From positions 68,467,604 to 68,531,603 of the forward strand of contig CM037587.1 in the NCBI GenBank assembly GCA_021018995.1: a DNA stretch of 64,000 bases, written 5' to 3'. The notes under the pieces are model-generated. The model was not told the origin of the DNA and made no database searches. It saw only the letters and a program-made list of their open reading frames with translations. This DNA is from Chloranthus sessilifolius (lineage: Eukaryota > Streptophyta > Magnoliopsida > Chloranthales > Chloranthaceae). Both the position numbers and the translations under genes were made by a program. Below are positions 42,501 through 55,128 of this stretch, one piece after another (the stretch's first letter is position 1; each line of letters begins with the position of its first letter).

Positions 42501-45096
42501 ATGGCCACGGGTTCAAAATTTTTAGATACCCTCGAGGCGATGCTGAACTCATCTGCCAGTGGCAGCCCTGTGGCCACTAGAAAATTCGCAAGGATTGCAA
42601 AGGCCTCCACATTGGAGACCTCTGAGGTGCCCTCACCTGCTGTTGTGCCAACAATCCCTAAGGAGAAGAAAACTGCCCCAAAGAAGAGGGTTGGAGATCA
42701 CCCACCTTTTAAGAGCCCTGATAAATCAAAGAGGAAATAGAAAAAGGGCAAAGTTGTGGCCCCTGAGGACCGTGAGGTTGGGGAGGAAGAGACTACTGAA
42801 TACCTCAGGGTCCCTTCTGAATTTGTGGAAGCAATTCAGCTGGAGGCTGAAACTATTTTCGACAAAGCCTATTTTGAGGAGCTAGCAGAGACTTCTGCCT
42901 TCATTGAATATCTGACAAAGGCATCTCTGCTGCTCCTGTTGAGGCCCTCAATGCAGCTGGTTTTTCCAAGATTAGTAAGATTATTTTATCAAAATATGAA
43001 GTTAAAAACTGGTGATGATGGGAACCCAGCACTGCTGGTCTTAATTGATGATTTCGAGATGCTGTTCAACCAGGCAGACATTGGAAGGATAGTAGGGAAA
43101 CCAACCAGGTATAACCATGAGTGGGGCTTGGGTCCTCCTTTGACTGCCCCCATTACTGAGATAGCCAGAGAGTTAACTGGAGGGATCACTGCCTCTGGTG
43201 ACTCAATCAGAAAGACGGATCTACACCCCAACCTCAAGCTAATGGATGATGTGTTGCAGAAAAATATGTATTGCCCTGGGCACGAGCAGGAGAGGAGGTA
43301 CCCCATAGCTGATGCCCTCTTCTCATTTCACTGAAACCACTGCTTGGATGCAGCCAAGGTAATTTTTGAGGGTATTAAAGATTTATGTGAGAAGGTGAAA
43401 ATAATGAAGAAATCTCATGCCCTTCCCTACTGCAGATTGATTACTGCATTGCTGAAGTGGGGGAAGTACCCATTTAAAAGGGAGGAGACTATGGCACTGA
43501 ACCCCAGACTGAGTGGGAAGAAATAATAGGGACTCATTGGCACCATGATGGAGAAGAAGAAGAAGAAGAGGGAGGAGTTACTGAGAGAAGCAGCCCCCAC
43601 CATTCATGAAGTAGCTGCTGTTGCAGTTGCTACTGCTGAGGCTTTTGCAACCTCCACCTCACTTGTGCTAGCCAGCATAACACTCACCTCCTCAACCATT
43701 ACCTCTACCTCCATGCCAGCTCTACCTTCAACCCATACATCATAGCCCATCACAAGCCCACTACCCCTACCTGACCCTATATCACCAACCACCATAGCCA
43801 CAGCCACCCTACCTATTTCTACCCCCCTACCTATTTTTTCAGCTGACCCCAGCCCACCTGTCAAGACCCCATACCAAAAGAAAAAGAAAACTACCAAAAC
43901 CCCTACTGCACCCCATCCCATCTATATCACCCAATCAATTCCAATCCCGGCAACCACAACCATTCTAGACCCCATTTTCAGGAGAGAAATTTTCCACTAT
44001 GATGTCCACTATCCTAGGAGACATCAACCTTGAGTATACACCTCTCCTAGACTCACCTCACCCCCCACACTTCACCCCTCCACATCATCCATCACCCTAG
44101 GCCACTACCTTCACACATAGGCCTACTTCTCCCTTTCAACCTGTTCCCCCTACCCAACCCATAGCCACTACCATACCTGCCCTCTTACCCCAAATCCTGC
44201 ACCTCCTACTCTTCCTACAGTCCCAAATGCTAGCTAACACCCAAAACTAAGCTTCCATTGAGACATACATTCAATCCCTAACCTCCACTCTCCAAAACCA
44301 GGCCTACCTAGAAACCTATCTCCAAGGCATCCAATCAACTTTGGCTACCTTACCCCAACCCTTATCCTTAGCAGCCACCAAATCCCCTCCTACTCACACT
44401 GAAGCCTCTACATTAACTAACCCAGATATTCCCCCTGCTAGAAGCTACTCCGATGTCAAGAATGTATGGATGACTTATACCCATCTCTTCCAAGTCAATC
44501 CAAATAGAACCAGATCTGGAATGAGCTTCAATCTGCAATTTCCCAACCCACTCCTTTTTCATTCCTGACTGGCCCTTCTTCAAGTGAGGACCAGCCTTTG
44601 ATTCCTGCCTTTTCTTTTTCCATCCCCCCTACTCCACCGTCCTTCATGCAATGACATCCAATCCTTACATAAAAAAGATGTCATTCGAGGGATGACTACT
44701 ATCAGAATATCAATCAGGATACCCTATGAAGAAAGGATCCATTGCATAAAATTAGATTTCAAGATGCAGCTCAAGAACTTCGTAAAAGGGTGGAAACAAA
44801 TGTTGCATTTATATAAAGCCCAAGAAAGGATAGCTGCCCAAGAGAAGTTGAATGCAGAATAGGAGAAAATGGCTGGTGCAACAGAAAAACTAAGAGCTGA
44901 TGGATTAGAGAAGAGGTTGACTGCTTCAAAGGAGATCAGGGAGCTCCTTATATCCCAAGCTGAATTGGTGGATCAAAAAGCTGAAATCCTAGAAAGGCAA
45001 TTAGCTCTAGCAACTGGGAGACTACCTCCACTTGCTGTTGGGGAGTCCGAGAAAGGGAAAGGAGTCAAAATTAAAGATGAACCAGCAGATATTTAG
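42501..45096 (+). pseudogene. Athila-2 ORF2, 'putative plant transposon protein'-like
   Basis: One frame runs from ATG 42501 to about 43745 with stops at 42738-42740, 43332-43334 and 43524-43529; another frame covers 44341-45096 with few stops. The N-terminus is Lys/Pro-rich (KEKKTAPKKRVGDHPP). The middle (42756-43520) contains VRLFYQNMKLKTGDD, LVLIDDFEMLFNQADIGRIV, LTAPITEIARELTGG and HALPYCRLITALL, a pattern resembling the 'putative plant transposon protein' domain found with Athila-like elements. Then come a Thr/Pro/Ser-rich stretch (43640-44300) and a C-terminal coiled coil (44800-45060, EKRLTASKEIRELL). Its role is unknown. An envelope-like ORF is an alternative label, but no signal peptide or membrane segment is seen. 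Confidence 0.6.
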
Positions 45097-47050
45097 CCAC
45101 AGCCTCAGATGGCTAATAATTTGTGCACATGTATTTAGTTAGAAAGTAGTGTGTCATTTTTTTTGTAGTTTACTTCCACCTACTTTGTACATTCCCTAGC
45201 TATTATAATAACATTGCTCTTTATTTTATTCTGTCTAGTTTCCAATCTATCTTTCTTTATTTCTATGTGTTTATTTTTATATTATTTGTTATGTGTTTTT
45301 CTCTCTTGTAATTTCTGTTTTGTTAATGTCTGTCTTAAGCCTGCTGCACATCCACATATAACATTGAATCAATGAGGACACTGCTCCTCATAGGTTTGGG
45401 GGTGTGGTAGGCCCTGCCAATAAAGTCCTTAACCTAAATATAGCAGAATCAAGCGAGTAAGATAGAAATGGATCCATGTTCAATTAAGAATCAAAAAAAA
45501 AAAAAAAAGTTTTTAAAAATTTTAAAAATATTTTGCAGACCTTGAGGCATCATAAGCTTTTAAATTTTAGCATTTCCATGATGTAAACACCAAGAAAACC
45601 CACTTGCATCAGTACTTAGTGAATCATTAAAGAGAGAAAAAGGTAAAGACATGCCTAAGAGCTCAATGGAAGACCATAACTAGTGAGATTTGGGCCTACA
45701 AAAATTTTTCCTTTCTTTGAGGAGTAACTGAGGCAATTCTTCTAGCCCTAAGAACTGGCTAAGTCTGTTCCCTCACTAGAAGTTAGGCACCTCCAAGTTG
45801 AAACTACTGATAACACTCATGACACTTAGGAAAGGATCAAGGCCTTCTCTTGGACAATTTGAGCTTAAACAGACCAAACCTTAATTAACTGCCCTTGTGC
45901 ACACACTTTTTGAGCCTTAATTTCTAATTTTCTTCAAAATACACCTGAGTACTTGTACCTAAACCTATGGACCTAATTCAAGCCTATCCTCACTCTGAGA
46001 ATTCAGAAGGTAAAGGAGAAGGAGCTAAAGATGGACAAGATAAGGTCAACATTAGGTGAATGGAGAAGAGATACTTAAAGCTTAGCAGTGTAGTAGCTGA
46101 GGAGAGAGGTGGCAAGCCAGAAAAATAAAAACAAAAAGAAAAATGCATCCAAAAGAAAGAAAAATAATAATGAAGAGGAATAAGAGAGGAGTCAAGAGGA
46201 AAAGTTCATTAAAAAATTAAGAATAAGAAGAGAAGCTAGCCACTTCAAGTCTGAAGAATTTTAAAGAAAATGAAAGGTGCTAAATTGTAGAAGGTGAAGT
46301 CATGAATCACCTCCTTCACCTACTAATTTCTCAACTTTGAATCCCTTTTTAATCACCCATTCTTTATAACCTATCCCATAAGCCACATTACAACCCAGTT
46401 AAAAGACCCTGTGATCCAAAGTTCAATGAGCTGTCATGCAGAGACAAAGAGCTGTCTACGGATTAGCCAATGATGCCAGAACTTAGATGCTATGCCTATG
46501 TTTAGGCTTATAGACCCATTTGGGGCTTGTAACTACTCTTGAGCTTAAGAGAAAATGGAGACCCTCAAAGTTCCTTGTGAGAAGTATGCCCTGGTAAGCA
46601 TTGGGTCTGATGTTGAATGTATTAGGCATGACCTATAACCTAATTTTTGAATTAATGATGAACTCAGTACTGACCTACTTGTGATGTTTTCCCCTGCTAT
46701 GAGCTAATTAGAAATGATGTGCATCTATGTAGAAGCTGTGATGAGTAAATATCTGTGCATAATCATATGTTCAAATTCCTCATATATTTTCTTTTGTGGA
46801 ATCAAAGGTGAACTAATGCTCTATATCTTGACAGCTAACTTGATAATTTTACACTTCTAGTAACTGTTTTATTGAGAAGTTTGTGGGTATCTTCACTGAA
46901 AACTCTTAGGAGACTTCACTCCTCCACTAGGGACCACCTAGGGGTTTAAAAGGCTTGGTACATATGCTAAATGTATCCGTGCTCCCTATGAAAGTGGCAT
47001 TCAAATTCTTAGAATAATTGTTTTAAATTTTCCTTTACTCAGGGACTAGC
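45097..47050 (+). other. 3' non-coding region of Athila-2
   Basis: Homologous in blocks to 1700-3313 of Athila-1. Low-complexity A/T runs at 45488-45530. No gene seen. Confidence 0.65.
45392..45407 (+). other. Internal polypurine-like tract of Athila-2
   Basis: AGGTTTGGGGGTGTGG repeats the terminal tract 1.66 kb upstream; Athila-1 has the same arrangement. Confidence 0.55.
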
Positions 47051-47070
47051 AAAGATTAGGTTTGGGGGTG
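47051..47070 (+). other. Polypurine tract of Athila-2
   Basis: AAAGATTAGGTTTGGGGGTG immediately before the 3' LTR. Confidence 0.85.
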
Positions 47071-49463
47071 TGTTATTCACTAAAAAGTATCACTTTTCAC
47101 CTCTTAACCTAGCCTTTGATAGACCTTGAAGCTGACTAATAATCATTTGTTAAGTGTGTTTTGTAGTTAGCAATAATTTGTGTAGCTTAATACGAAATCC
47201 ATCCTTTTTGGCCCAAAGAAGAGGAAGAAGACATGCAAAGATGACAGCTGAGCCGAAGCCTAATGGAACACCCTGGTAGTGCTCACCATGGTGACTCATT
47301 CGCTGGTCATCATTGACCAAAAGCCTAGCAGATGGATAAAGTTGGCTGAGAATGGAGAAACTGCAACAGCAGCAAGTGTAATGCATCAAAGCATAGAAAG
47401 ACAGATCTCGCAGAGTTGAGAAGCTCCCTCGCAAAGCTAAGGATGCAATGGAAGATGCCCTCGCACAGATAGGACGCGCAGTCAAGAGGAGAGCTGTAAA
47501 GACATCGCGAAGATCTCACGGATTAAAATCCTCAGAATTTATAGTCGCGAAGCTCTCACGGAGATCAGGCTTTAGAGCAGCCGTGTGAAGAACATAGAGA
47601 GTCCATGTGTGTATTGAACAAAATTCCACCTCGCAGAGTTTCTGCGTGGCCCTGGAAGAGAGAGACGCCCAGAATTCTCCTCGCGCAGATCTCGCACACT
47701 CTGAAGCCTTATCAATTACTACGCGAGTGCAGAAGCATACCTATGCAAGTACCCAATGAGAGAGAGAGCTTCTGAAGATCTACTGCGCGTGAAGTCTAGG
47801 CACTCTAGATCATCTCCGTGACAGAAATGTAATGTAAAGGAGCTACGCGATGGACTGAAGATTCACTGCTCGAGTGAGCACTTCCCACCAACCAAAAGCT
47901 ACTCCGCGAAGGCTCTGAAATTATGCGAATGAATGAATGCATATGCCAGCCCCGCGAAGTATGGGCTCCCCACTTCTCAGTTTTAACTGAAGGACCTTTT
48001 AGGAATTTCCCAAGGCTAGGGCACACATCCTGAGGCATGGATTTAGAGGCACATGTCTCAAGGCATTCAAGGGTTGTAACAGTGCCATATCTACTAGAAA
48101 AATTAGGGTTAATCTCTTCCGAGCCAAGGCCGTATGGACAGAGTATATAAGCTACACTTAGAGTTTAGTTTTATCATCGACCCTTCTTTTCATCCTTAGT
48201 CAGCTACGAGCTCTAGCAGGCTAGGGTTAGGATTTGATTATCTCTTTTTCCCATTTTTTCTTCTCTCTTAGCCTAGCACTAGCTGTCTAATCCTCTTGTA
48301 AGTAGTTAAGTTTAGTTTATTTCAGTTTGTAATAAGTTTTGTATACATTGGGATCTTGGATGAGCAGTTGTGTACAAGCTCTAACCTGGAGGCAGTTCAT
48401 CGTAAGGTTTACTTTTATTAATGGATTGCTGTTTTAAATGACTAATTGAATCTAAAGATCTTATGATTCCCTTAGATGTCTATAGGATCCATATATTTGG
48501 GGCTAGCCCATACAGTTTCCAGTAGATCTATTATTTACCATCTAATTTCCCTTAGTTTGATAGCCCCATGGAAAGTAATGTTGGTTATATAGTGAGATCT
48601 AGGGAGCTCAGAGGCCTGTGGACCATGGTGGTTGCAGCAGTTTTCATGCTCTTTCTCAGACCTCTGTGGTATGTACAAACCAATGGGATACCCTATGACC
48701 ATTTGAGTGGACAGAGTATAGCCCTAAGGTGGTTTCCAGCCACATATTTAAGGAAGATTTTTCTCCCCTGCACATGAGCTTCTAGAGTCTTATGAGGAGG
48801 TTTATACAGGAACTGGCTCCCCTCTGTTTTACCTAACTGATATCAGATGTTAGATCTGATCTCTCTGTAGTAATTACTGCTTGAGACTTAGTCATTGCAG
48901 GCCTTTCATAGCAATGACCAGCTGAATTTAGAGCCCTATTCAACCTGTTGCATGGTCCTTTTTGTGGGCACCAATGAGCCGTTGGCCATGATAAAGCACT
49001 TAGGATCTTATGGGTTGGAATACATATGGATGTCAGCCAGATTTGTGTGCAGATCTAGGGAGCTTGTAGCACTGGCATTACATAGTGCTGCAATAGTATT
49101 CATGGCTTGATCTGGTCCAGTGGCTGGGGAAATGATCAGTCCACTCCTCTTGACTAGATTGGCAATTTCTAGTTTAACTAATCGGATTTGACAAACTCTA
49201 TAAGATAGGCTGTGACCATTTGAGTGGAAAGCCTATAGCCTTAAGAGCACCCCAAATGGCATGGGTTAAACTAGATACTTCTACCTTATTGAGGCTTTTG
49301 ATAGCGTCTCAGCAAGGAGCACTGCCGAGACAGACTAAATCTAAGTTACATTACTGCTTTAACTCTGAACTTAATTGGTTACTTCTCACCAATTTTGATA
49401 TTTTACTTTGGTACACACCATCACCATCTTCTTCTTAGCCCTTTCTTTAGGATAGGGCTACAT
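47071..49463 (+). repeat. 3' LTR of Athila-2, truncated
   Basis: TGTTATTCACTAAAAAG; collinear with 36835-39239 of the 5' LTR. The last ~280 bp are missing and the sequence jumps into TatQ LTR at about 49464. Confidence 0.9.
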
Positions 49464-50709
49464 TGTTTCCTCTTGCCCAAATGGGCCTTAAATCCTATTT
49501 GCGCCCCTCCGTTCCTACCAAAAATTCGGTGGTGTAAAGGCACAAATGGGAGGATGGGAAGAGCAAAAGAAGAGATAGGAGAAGAAAGGGGAGAGCCGGA
49601 GCCGTCGGGCCCTTGTAGCACCGTAGGAGAGCCTTGCGTTGGCTTGCTTTGATGAGCTTTTGAAGGCTTGAATGGTGGAAAAAGGGGTTCTAACTCCTAA
49701 GGTTTGAAGCTAAGAGGTAGAGAGGGAAGGCTAAGGGATTACACACACCTAATCTAAAGGCTTTTAGTGAAATGCTAAGGTCTAAGGGAGCTTTTTGGAA
49801 TCTGGAATTTGTATGGGAAGTGTGCACTAAAGGGAGAAAGATTTTCTCACTTTAAGTTCTTTCTCTCTTAGGCCAAACTTCTCAACCTTTAATCCAAGGG
49901 GAGGGGGGCTCTATTTATAGGAAATGGGTGGATTAGGAGGCTACTTAGATGCTAATTGGGTTTAACAATTAGGTAATCTCTAATCTAAGGTTTCTTAGGA
50001 TTTTGAGAGTTTAGAAAGGTGTGAAGGTAGTTTTAATGGTGGATGATAGGTTAGTATTTCAAATCATTTAAGGGTTGCAAATAGGCACTAAAAGGGTGCA
50101 ATAGAACTAGAAAAATACACCCCACAAATTAAGGTGGTCAACAAGTCAAACCCCAATCTCAATTTTTGAGGTAAAAACCAGAGGTCACTGTTCATATGTC
50201 TGGCGCAACTATTAGTTGTCCCAGGCAAATGTATAGTAAAATAGTTTTGTATAATAGCCTGGAAGTTGGCTTCGCGAGGGGTGGGGTCCACTTTAAAACT
50301 GGTGCAACTATTACTTGCGCCATGTAAAAAACTTGAATTTCTGCCCGATTTTCAAAACACCATAACTTTTGATATATAACTCTGATTGAGGTGATTCTTA
50401 GCTCGTTGGAAATCTGGAGAAGTCCTCTTTCCAATGGTATATGATTTGATAGCATTATAAGGCATCAGATAGTTCCGGTGCACCACTCTTCATCCATTGC
50501 TTGAGAAGGTTAGGTTTAGGGTCCGAAAGGAGTTCTAAGGGTTGGGATTGGTTTCTAAAGGTTTGGGGTAGGTTCCTAAGAGATCTAGGGTGATTCCTAA
50601 GGGTTTGGGGTGGTTCCTAAGGATTCCATATATGCCATCAAAAGCTCAGAAATGCGCCTCTCTCGAAATATGTTTCGATCAGGCATTGGGCTAAATTTGG
50701 GTGTCTACA
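49464..50709 (-). repeat. 3' LTR of TatQ, truncated
   Basis: Minus strand TGTAGACACCCAAATTTAG (50709) onward. Collinear with 63327-64000. The last ~277 bp (up to the equivalent of 63051) are missing. TATA CTATAAATAG at 49920-49911. The U3 has 23-26 bp 'ttcctaagggtttgggg' repeats (50505-50635). Confidence 0.9.
50200..50322. promoter_or_regulatory. Two palindromes in the TatQ LTR, 99 bp apart
   Basis: 50200-50224: arms CTGGCGCAACT / AGTTGTCCCAG (two mismatches). 50300-50322: arms TGGTGCAA / TTGCGCCA (one mismatch). Centres 50212 and 50311. The position in the LTR equals the palindromes of TatR and TatP. Confidence 0.8.
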
Positions 50710-50722
50710 GATGCCCCTCTTT
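50710..50722 (-). other. Polypurine tract of TatQ
   Basis: Minus strand AAAGAGGGGCATC, identical to TatP. Confidence 0.85.
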
Positions 50723-53700
50723 GATATCCGATCACTAATCATCGAATGCCAAAGAAAAGAGATATCTGAAGATTCCCAAGGCATTACTGATGGGTCCACT
50801 ACATTTAGAACAAACTTTAAACATCAGATAAGTAACATGGTGAGAAAATGAAAGCCTTGGATGCTAGGCTGAACATTCGTTTCTCAAGGTAATCGGTCCC
50901 CAAGCGCTTAGCAACATTACTGGGCATAACCGAGGTGGAACGAGTTGTCAAAGTCCTGTATGTCAGGCCAAACATTAGCTTCTCAAGATGATTTGAAGGT
51001 ATTTAATGTTTAAGATTCATTCTGAATATAACAGCTTCGCAAGTAAGAGGGGTGATCGATCAACATTCAAAGATAGGCGTAAAGCAAATATACGCAAGGC
51101 TCCATAGTTTGTGTTCAATCCTACGAGGCATTTGATTGCCCCATCTGACTGTTCGCGGGTGCCCCTACTGAAAGCAGGGTTTGAGGTCTTTGGGTGAACC
51201 AATCGATCTCAAAGTTTATTTAGCATGACTACTCGAGCGGAGCAAATAGACATCACAATGCTTTTTGGGAGTACGTGCCATTTTTCAAAAATGTGTCCCA
51301 GATCCACATGACCTAGTGCATCCAACTTCGAATAATTCTGAACAAATCCAACCAAAATTGGGTGTCTACCAAAAGAGACATCTAGTCTTGGTCTCTGCCA
51401 ACAATGATTTTACACCTCATTTAACTATTCATAAACATGTACCCATTAGGGGCGAAATGCATCAAAGGCGATGGAAGCCCCAACCCGAACCTGCCTGAGT
51501 ACAATTTACGAGAACAAACGACCATCATACAGATACCCAGACGCATGGCATACACTTTACAGGGATACCGCTACCAATACAGGTTTTAAGCCAGCAGAAA
51601 ATAAAGGAGAAATGAACCCTTCTGGATGCATGGTTGCACATAGTTTGATTGATATGTAATCTCATTCTCAATAGGTTGATCTTAACCAATAATTGACCTT
51701 TTCCAACAGAGAATCTGAAGCTTAAGACACTTAAGTTCATATGAATCCAAAATAGAGCGCTCATCGTAAAGATTTAGCAGTGGAGTCGACTCGATTGAAA
51801 CATTGTTTGTTTGATGGGACTGACCCCGATTGCTCCTACTTGGAAGTAGGATCCATGGATCCAAGGCGAACCTTAGAACTAGGATATTAGTTTTGCATAG
51901 CTGTGTTGCCGATAAAATATTGATATTTTGCCGCATTGAAAACACGCATGTGTGTAGCTCTGTGGGGAACACAAATTTATTCTTCTTCTCTTTTTGCTTT
52001 TTTAAAGATTGCTCTTTCCATTTTTTTTTAAAAAACCAAGCATTATTTGGACCTCGAACCCCGGGAGGCGCACGCCCAGATAATGCATACCAAGAGCCCG
52101 TGCCTCTGCAATAGTTTGCGTTGAAACTGAAGCCAACCTACTCAAGTTCATGTGATATCGAAAAGACCGGGTCATAATTGGGTGTCCACCAAAGGATACT
52201 CAATCTTGGCCTCCGTCATCAATGAAGTTACAAATGAACAACTATGTATAAGCATGCACCCATTAGGAGCGATAAGCAGTAAAGGCGATGGAAGCCCCAA
52301 CCCGGACCTGCCCGGGTACAATTTATGAGAACAAATGGCCTTCATACGAATACCAAGACGCAAGGCATACACTTTACAGGGATACCGCTGCCAATATAGG
52401 TTTTAAGCCTGCAGAAAAATAAAGGAAATGAGCCCTTTCACATGCATGTTTGCACATAGTTGTCTGACGTAGTTTCATATCTGACAGGTTGGAATCAATC
52501 CAACAATGGATCTTTGAGCGGGCGGAGTTATCTTGACCTCAAACCCTGTAGGGCGCTCGCTCGGACAGTGTAGACCAAGAGTCTATGCCTCCGAAAATAT
52601 CACGTGATGAACTTGAAGTACAAGGCACTCAAGTTCACCTGAAACTAAAATATGGAGCGATTAGGGTGATGATATAGCAGTGGAATCAAGCATTGACCGT
52701 TTGATCGGGATTGACACCATCGCTCCTACTTTGAAATAGGATCCATGGATCCAAGGCGAACCTTAGACTTAGGACATTAATTTTGCACAACTGCGTTGTC
52801 GATAAAATATTGACATTTTACCGCATTAAAAATACGCGAGTGCGTAGCTGTGCGTAAAAAGTTCACAGCTTTATAATTTTATTTATTTATTTATTATTAT
52901 TTTTTTTTTTCATAATGATTTTATTTTTTTTTTCTCTTTTTTTTTGAGTAAACCTGACGTCGGTGGTGAGGTGCTTCATCTGATTTGTCCATCGCCAAGA
53001 GGTTGTCGGCTTCAAGGCTTCGGGCCGTTTTGATGTTCCTGCACATTCTTAAGAAAACATCAGTCTCTTTTTTTTGTTTATATATATATAAAGAAAATGC
53101 ATCCTAAATAATAGAAGGAGAAGTAAATTTTTACCTACACTTTCCATGGGTTTAGCTCTCTTACCCCAAGCACCCTTTCGGGTTTTCACCTGGTCCGCAC
53201 AAGCTCGTTGTTTTTACCCATAATGCTCTTTCGGGTTTTCACCACATCCATCTTGCTTTGAGCTTGTATTTTTATTTTATTTATTTATTCTTTTTTATTT
53301 TTTTTATTTCTTTCATCCTTATTTTTTTAACAGCCGCGACATAAACGTCGATTCTGTCATAGTCGGCTGGACGGGGTTCTGGTGTCGTCTCACAACTCAA
53401 CTTGTGTTGACTTAACAGATATTATGACTGCTTGTGAACCTAAAAGAGGGCTTACTTTCTTCAGGGTGTAGCTTGGCCATGGGTTAGGTTAGGATTTAAA
53501 GGTATGCTGGGTTAAAAGGGTTTCCTTGATACGGCATAGTTTTCTTAACATACTTTCTTCCTAACCTATACATGCCCCGTGATTCTTCTACATTTTTTTT
53601 CTTTTTGCTCCATTTCAGGCAATCTCTTTTTGAGGTTTTACTTTTTCAATTTTTTTGGATTTTGAGAGTAACTTTACTTTCCTTTTTTTGTATATGTACA

Positions 53701-53871
53701 CACACATTTTTTTGGGAAGGGGGTTATTGAAAGAAAGGCCCAGGCTCAAATGGGATGGCAAAGGATATCATCATTTTTCAGGATACTTTTTTGGCTACTG
53801 TGTTTGGAATGATGGCCTCTTTGTGGGTGGTTCTTAAGCAGTCACGTATCATTTCACCAATACTTACCTTA
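50723..53871 (-). other. 3' non-coding region of TatQ
   Basis: No gene seen. Holds the direct duplication 51350-52860 and T-rich low-complexity runs near 52870-52950 and 53270-53330. Unlike TatP and TatC there is no antisense gene here. Confidence 0.6.
51350..52860. repeat. Direct duplication, ~830 bp offset
   Basis: 51352-51960 and 52181-52860 repeat the same order of blocks, including 'gggtgtcNaccaaa', 'gcgatggaagccccaaccc', 'tacactttacagggatacc' and 'taggatccatggatccaag'. TatP has a similar single copy near 11000-11200 (opposite strand). Confidence 0.8.
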
Positions 53872-55100
53872 TCACAATAGACTAAGTGTAGAACCGTCGA
53901 ACGTATCCAACATTGATGGACTCAGAAAGTGATCTCCGTCCATGGTGGCAAGGCGAATGGCGTATCCCGGTAGCACTTCTCGAACAACGTAAGGTCCTAC
54001 CCAGTTTAGCTTGAACTTTCCTCTCGGATCGGTGTGGAGGGATGGGAAGATCTTCTTCAGTACAGTGTCTCCTGCCTTTAGATCTCGATCGCGGACACAT
54101 TTATTATAAGCGCATGTGATTTTCCCCTGATAAATTTGAGTGTGACACAAGGCTAGGAGTCTCTTCTCATCCAGTAATTTCAATTGATCAAAGCGTGATC
54201 TTTCTCTCTCCGCTTCGGGTAAGCCTGATTCCATGAGGATTCAGAGCGAGGGTACTTCCGCCTCTACCGGTAGGACGGCCTCGGTTCTATACACAAGGAA
54301 GAATGGTGTTGCCCCTATAGCAGTACGGATCGACGTTTTGTAAGCCCACAAAGCAAACGACAATATTTCGCTCCAATCTCGGTAAGTGACGACCATTTTC
54401 TCGAGGATGTGAACGACCGTCTTGTTCGCAGCTTCCACGACTCCATTAGATTGAGGCTGATAAGGTGACGAGCGATGGTGCTTAATTTTCTATTACTCGC
54501 AGAAGGCTCGGATGCGCTTATTCGCAAAATTGGTGCCATTGTCTGTGATGATATCTTTGGGTACTCCAAATTGGCACAAAATATTACTCTTGAGGAACTT
54601 CTCGACGTGACTGGTCGTGATGTTGGCATATGACGCCACTTCTACCAACTTGGTGAAGAATTCAATGGCGACGAGAATGAACCGATGTCCGTTCGATGCT
54701 TTTGGATTAATCATTCTGACGACGTCAAGGCCCCAGGTAGCAAATGGCTAAGGAGTGGTCATGCAGTGTAGATCAATGGCATGAGCATGTATCAGACTGG
54801 AGTGTTCTTGACACTTGTAGCATTTTTGGACATGTTTGTAGCAATCTAATTTCATAGTGGTCCAAAAGTATCCCTATCGTAGAATTTTCTTAGCAAGCAT
54901 GTGACCGCTGACGTGGGCTCCGCATACTCCCCCATGGATCTCCTTCATGATATTGATCGCTTCACTTTCTGTAAGGCACCTAAGCAAGATGTTATTGTAT
55001 GATCATTTGTAAAGGCATTCTCCATAAATGACGTAGCCTGCCGCTAGACATTGAATGGTTCATCGGTCCATCTTGGACGTACCCTCAGGGAAAGTTAGCG
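53872..55100 (-). pseudogene. pol: TatQ integrase
   Basis: Minus strand: H2C2 region (EIHGGVCGAHVSGHMLAKKI...CYKHVQKCYKCQ, about 54960-54800), core with HRFILVAIEFFTKLVEVASY and DIITDNGTNFANK (54714-54493; first Asp replaced by Glu), MEAANKTVVHILEK with the catalytic Glu and FALWAYKTSIRTAIGATPF (54438-54241), PVEAEVPSL, then the C-terminal domain FKLNWVGPYVVREVLPGYAI (54234-53872). Stops near 54240 and 54475-54490. Confidence 0.85.
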
Positions 55101-55128
55101 TCTCGAGAAAATTCTTGATATCTGAGAA

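Larger units (their letters stand above)
36835..49463 (+). mobile_element. Athila-2, a two-LTR element lacking pol
   Basis: Order: 5' LTR, PBS, gag, promoter-like spacer, ORF2, 3' non-coding region, PPT, 3' LTR. The 12.6 kb element inserted into TatC. The first 144 bases of its two LTRs differ at 7 positions by my count, mostly C/T. No RT, RNase H or integrase homology is found between gag (ends about 41290) and ORF2 (42501), so it would depend on another element's pol. Its 3' end is truncated at the junction with TatQ. Confidence 0.85.
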
